Below, one piece after another: positions 12,186-14,517 of a stretch of DNA of 14,517 nucleotides (within the stretch, counting starts at the first letter, position 1; each line of letters starts with the position of its first letter). The stretch comes from Solirubrobacter sp044865965 (lineage in GTDB: Bacteria > Actinomycetota > Thermoleophilia > Solirubrobacterales > Solirubrobacteraceae): the NCBI GenBank assembly GCA_044865965.1, contig JBIOTP010000030.1, forward strand, positions 1 through 14,517, in the 5' to 3' direction. A program made the translations under genes and the position numbers. A model generated the notes under the pieces. That model worked only from the letters and a program-made list of their open reading frames with translations. It had not been told where the DNA came from and did not search any database.

Positions 12186-13046
12186 ATGCTGATCGGGGCA
12201 CATGTCTCCCCCGCCGGCGGCCCGGCCAACGCGGTCGCGCGCGGCGAGGAGCGCGACTGCCAGGCGATCCAGTTCTTCAACCAGAGCCCCCGCGCGTGGC
12301 GCCCGCGCGAGTACAGCGACGAGGAGGTCGAGGCCTTCCACGCGGCGATGAAGGACTCCAAGGTCGAGGCGATGGTGATCCACGCCGTCTACCTGCTCAA
12401 CTGCGCCTCCGAGGACCGCGAGATCCGCGACAAATCGCTCACCGCGCTCACGCACGCGCTGCAGTCCGGCGCCCGGCTCGGCGCCGTCGGCGTCGTGCTG
12501 CATCCCGGCTCGGCGCTCAAGAGCGACGTGGACAAGGCGCTGAAGCGCGCCGCAGAGACGATCAAGGAGGCGCTGGCGGAGTCCGAGAAGTGCCCGCTCC
12601 ACCTGGAGGACACCGCCGGCGCCGGCGGTACGCTGGGGCGCTCGTTCGAGGAGCTCGCCAAGCTGATCGACCTGGCGGGCGGCGGCAAGCGACTGGGAGC
12701 GTGCCTGGACTCCTGCCACCTGCTGGCCTCGGGCTACGACGTGCGCACCGCGGACGGCCTCTCCGAGGTGATCGACGAGTTCGACCGCGTCGTCGGCTGC
12801 GAGCGCCTCGGGTCGCTGCACGTCAACGACTCCGCGACGCCGCTGGACTCCAACCGCGACCGCCACGCGAACCTCGGCGACGGCGAGCTCGGCGAGCGCG
12901 GCTGCGCCGCGTTCCTGTCGGAGCCGCGCTTCGACGGCCTGCCCTGCATCTTCGAGGGCCCGGGCAAGCAGGGCAAGCAGGTCGAGCCCGAGGACGTCGC
13001 CTGGATGTACGAGCTGCGCAAGCGCGGCCTCGCGGCGCGCGGCTGA
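12186..13046 (+). CDS. nfo: Endonuclease IV (deoxyribonuclease IV, AP endonuclease)
   Basis: 286 aa, full length. It cleaves DNA 5' of abasic sites in base excision repair, using three zinc ions. All nine metal ligands are visible with the same spacing as in E. coli Nfo: His66 (IHAVYLLN), His106 (LHPGS), Glu141 (LEDTAG), Asp175 and His178 (LDSCH), His212 (LHVNDS), Asp225 and His227 (DRHANLGDG) and Glu257 (FEGPG). The N-terminus MLIGAHVS is the family start, fixing the ATG. The last ligand sits in EGPGKQGK rather than the more usual ETPG. The gene is divergent from gltX and converges on dnaE with 3 bp between the stop codons. Confidence 0.96.
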   Translation: MLIGAHVSPAGGPANAVARGEERDCQAIQFFNQSPRAWRPREYSDEEVEAFHAAMKDSKVEAMVIHAVYLLNCASEDREIRDKSLTALTHALQSGARLGAVGVVLHPGSALKSDVDKALKRAAETIKEALAESEKCPLHLEDTAGAGGTLGRSFEELAKLIDLAGGGKRLGACLDSCHLLASGYDVRTADGLSEVIDEFDRVVGCERLGSLHVNDSATPLDSNRDRHANLGDGELGERGCAAFLSEPRFDGLPCIFEGPGKQGKQVEPEDVAWMYELRKRGLAARG

Positions 13047-13049
13047 CGG

Positions 13050-14517
13050 TCAGGCCAGCGCGGGCTCCGGCTCCGCCACGGGCGCCGGGCCGAGCAGGCG
13101 GTCGAGCTCCGCCTTCAGCGCCGCGTTGCGGGCGGCCACGCGGTAGGCCTGGCCGAACCGCAGCCGCCGGAGCCCGGTGCGCGTGTGCATCTCCAGCACG
13201 AACTCGTTCTCGCCCGGATAGCGCTCGAACAGGTCGCGCAGGTCGTCCACCACGGTGGAGGGCAGGCGGGCCGCGTCGACGCTGCGGTGCAGCGCGCGCG
13301 GCGGCGCGGCCGCGGCGCGCTTGGCGAGCTGCTCCTTCGCCTTCTGGATCTCCGCGTCCGAGGGCGCGAAGCGCTCGACCTCCTGCACGATCACGCAGAC
13401 CTTGCCGGCCTCCTTGTGATCTACCTTGCCGCGGACCAGGACGATCTCGTCGGTCGCCAGGACGCCCTCGGCGGCCGTCATCGCCTTCTCGAAGACGACG
13501 ATCTCGACGGCGCCCTCGAGGTCGTCCAGCGTCGCGAACATCATCTGCGAGCCGTTGCGGGCGCGGATCTTCTTCGCCTCGGTGATCATCCCGCCGACCT
13601 TCACCCAGTCGCCGTCGCGCTGGCCGAACACCTGAGCGCAACCGCAGTCGACCTTCAGGGCGAGCGCCTCGCGCACGCGCTTGAGCGGGTGCTCGGTGAT
13701 GTAGAGCCCGATCGACTCCTTCTCCATCGCGAGCAGCTCGGCGCGTTCGTGCTCGTCCGGCGGAATCGGCGGGTAGGCGCGCGCGGCGACCGGCGCGGCG
13801 TGGCCGCCCATGCCGGGGAGGTCGAAGATCGACCCCTGGCCGAGCTGGGCGTCCTGCTGGGTCCGCTGGCCCGCGGCCTGGGCGGCGTCCAGCACGGCGA
13901 GCATGCCCTTGCGGGAGGCTTCGGTGGAGCCGAACGCGCCGCACTTGATCAGCGCCTCGATCGAGCGCTTGTTGACCGTGCGGCAGTCCACCCGCTCGCA
14001 GAAGTCCCACAGCGAGGTGAATGCCCCGGCGGTCTCGCGGGCGTGCTTGATCGCCTCCACGGCGGCGTAGCCGACCCCCTTCACGGCGTCCAGGCCGAAC
14101 CGGATGTTGCCGTCGACGACCATGAACTCGTGGTCGGACTCGTTGACGTCCGGCGGCAGGATCTCGATCCCCATCGCCTCCGTCTGGTTGACGAAGAACG
14201 GCACCTTGTCCTTGGTGTCCATCACCGAGGAGATCAGCGCGGCCATGTACTCGGCCGGGTAGTTCGCCTTCAGCCACGCCGTGCGGTACGAGATCAGCGC
14301 GTAGCAGGCCGCGTGGGACTTGTTGAACGAGTAGTCGGCCGACTTCTCGTTCGTCTGCCACAGCGTCTCGATCGTCGAGCCGGACACGCCCGACGCTTGG
14401 CAGCCCGCGACGAACTCGGGCTTCAGCTCGGCCATCGCGGCGCGGTTCTTCTTGCCGATGGCCTTCCTGAGGTCGTCCGCCTTGGGCCCGCTGAACCCCG
14501 CCAGCTGCTTGGCGATC
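13050..14517 (-). CDS. dnaE: DNA polymerase III alpha subunit, C-terminal part
   Basis: About 488 residues; the frame is open to the window edge, so the start and the catalytic palm lie outside. Visible are the end of the fingers region (GFSGPKADDLRKAIGKK, then NEKSADYSFNKSHAACYALISYRTAWLK, the DnaE signature), the tandem helix-hairpin-helix part (FGLDAVKGVGYAAVEAI, then CERVDCRTVNKRSIEALIKCGAF), the ESIGLYITEHPL segment, and the OB-fold (VKVGGMITEAKKIRARNGSQMMFATLDDLEG). The C-terminal domain ends at LLGPAPVAEPEPALA. Presence of the OB domain followed by a full C-terminal domain fits the DnaE1 replicative type rather than PolC; DnaE2/ImuC is less likely but cannot be excluded without the N-terminus. 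A Gln/Ala-rich linker lies between the helix-hairpin-helix and the ESIGLY segment. Confidence 0.96.
   Translation of the reverse strand, partial: IAKQLAGFSGPKADDLRKAIGKKNRAAMAELKPEFVAGCQASGVSGSTIETLWQTNEKSADYSFNKSHAACYALISYRTAWLKANYPAEYMAALISSVMDTKDKVPFFVNQTEAMGIEILPPDVNESDHEFMVVDGNIRFGLDAVKGVGYAAVEAIKHARETAGAFTSLWDFCERVDCRTVNKRSIEALIKCGAFGSTEASRKGMLAVLDAAQAAGQRTQQDAQLGQGSIFDLPGMGGHAAPVAARAYPPIPPDEHERAELLAMEKESIGLYITEHPLKRVREALALKVDCGCAQVFGQRDGDWVKVGGMITEAKKIRARNGSQMMFATLDDLEGAVEIVVFEKAMTAAEGVLATDEIVLVRGKVDHKEAGKVCVIVQEVERFAPSDAEIQKAKEQLAKRAAAAPPRALHRSVDAARLPSTVVDDLRDLFERYPGENEFVLEMHTRTGLRRLRFGQAYRVAARNAALKAELDRLLGPAPVAEPEPALA

Noticed and set aside
12147..12866. N-terminal extension of gltX (frame open upstream to 12866)
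   Set aside because: The extension is antisense to the endonuclease IV gene, which has all nine metal ligands, and GluRS proteins begin at MRVRFPPSPTG.

Overview
The window is very GC-rich DNA with tightly packed genes, many GTG starts and 4-bp GTGA stop/start overlaps. Gene content and protein style (actinobacterial-type Gly/Asp-rich membrane protein, serine acetyltransferase of the Bacillus/EpsC type, a glutamyl-tRNA synthetase lacking the usual zinc cysteines, an HDOD-LuxR fusion) suggest an actinobacterium. A Thermoleophilia/Solirubrobacterales-like organism is my best guess; this is an inference from style, not a database match.

Layout. (1) 1-916, +: the C-terminal part of a large TPR-type regulator, with an in-frame 60-bp tandem duplication at the window edge. 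(2) 917-1162: a convergent intergenic region with a long imperfect inverted repeat around an AT-richer core. (3) 1163-4734, -: a run of five close or overlapping genes read right to left: a TusA-like sulfur carrier, a MoeB/ThiF-type adenylyltransferase, serine O-acetyltransferase (cysE), an SRPBCC protein, and a secreted/membrane protein with a Gly-Asp-Phe tail. (4) 4756-5325, +: an RBBP9/YdeN-like serine hydrolase, divergent from tusA with only 21 bp between the start codons. (5) 5315-9429, -: a second run: an Rrf2 regulator, an ABC-2 ATPase and permease, cysteine synthase (cysK), then an esterase-D-like hydrolase. (6) 9570-12146, -: gltX followed by an HDOD-LuxR regulator. (7) 12186-13046, +: endonuclease IV. 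(8) 13050-14517, -: the C-terminal part of DNA polymerase III alpha (dnaE), running off the window.

How it fits together. Regions 3 and 5 together form a cysteine and sulfur locus. CysE makes O-acetylserine, CysK converts it to cysteine, and TusA plus the E1-like enzyme could handle sulfur relay. The most interesting point is regulatory. The Rrf2 protein that heads the cysK operon lacks the Fe-S cysteines of IscR and ends in Tyr-Tyr-Ile. This resembles Bacillus CymR, which ends in Phe-Tyr-Ile and represses as a complex with CysK. The CysE encoded here lacks the C-terminal isoleucine that normally docks into CysK. The locus therefore looks like an actinobacterial version of the CymR-CysK cysteine sensor, with sensor, partner enzyme and an unassigned ABC transporter in one operon.

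No rRNA, tRNA, CRISPR array, insertion sequence or phage gene was seen.
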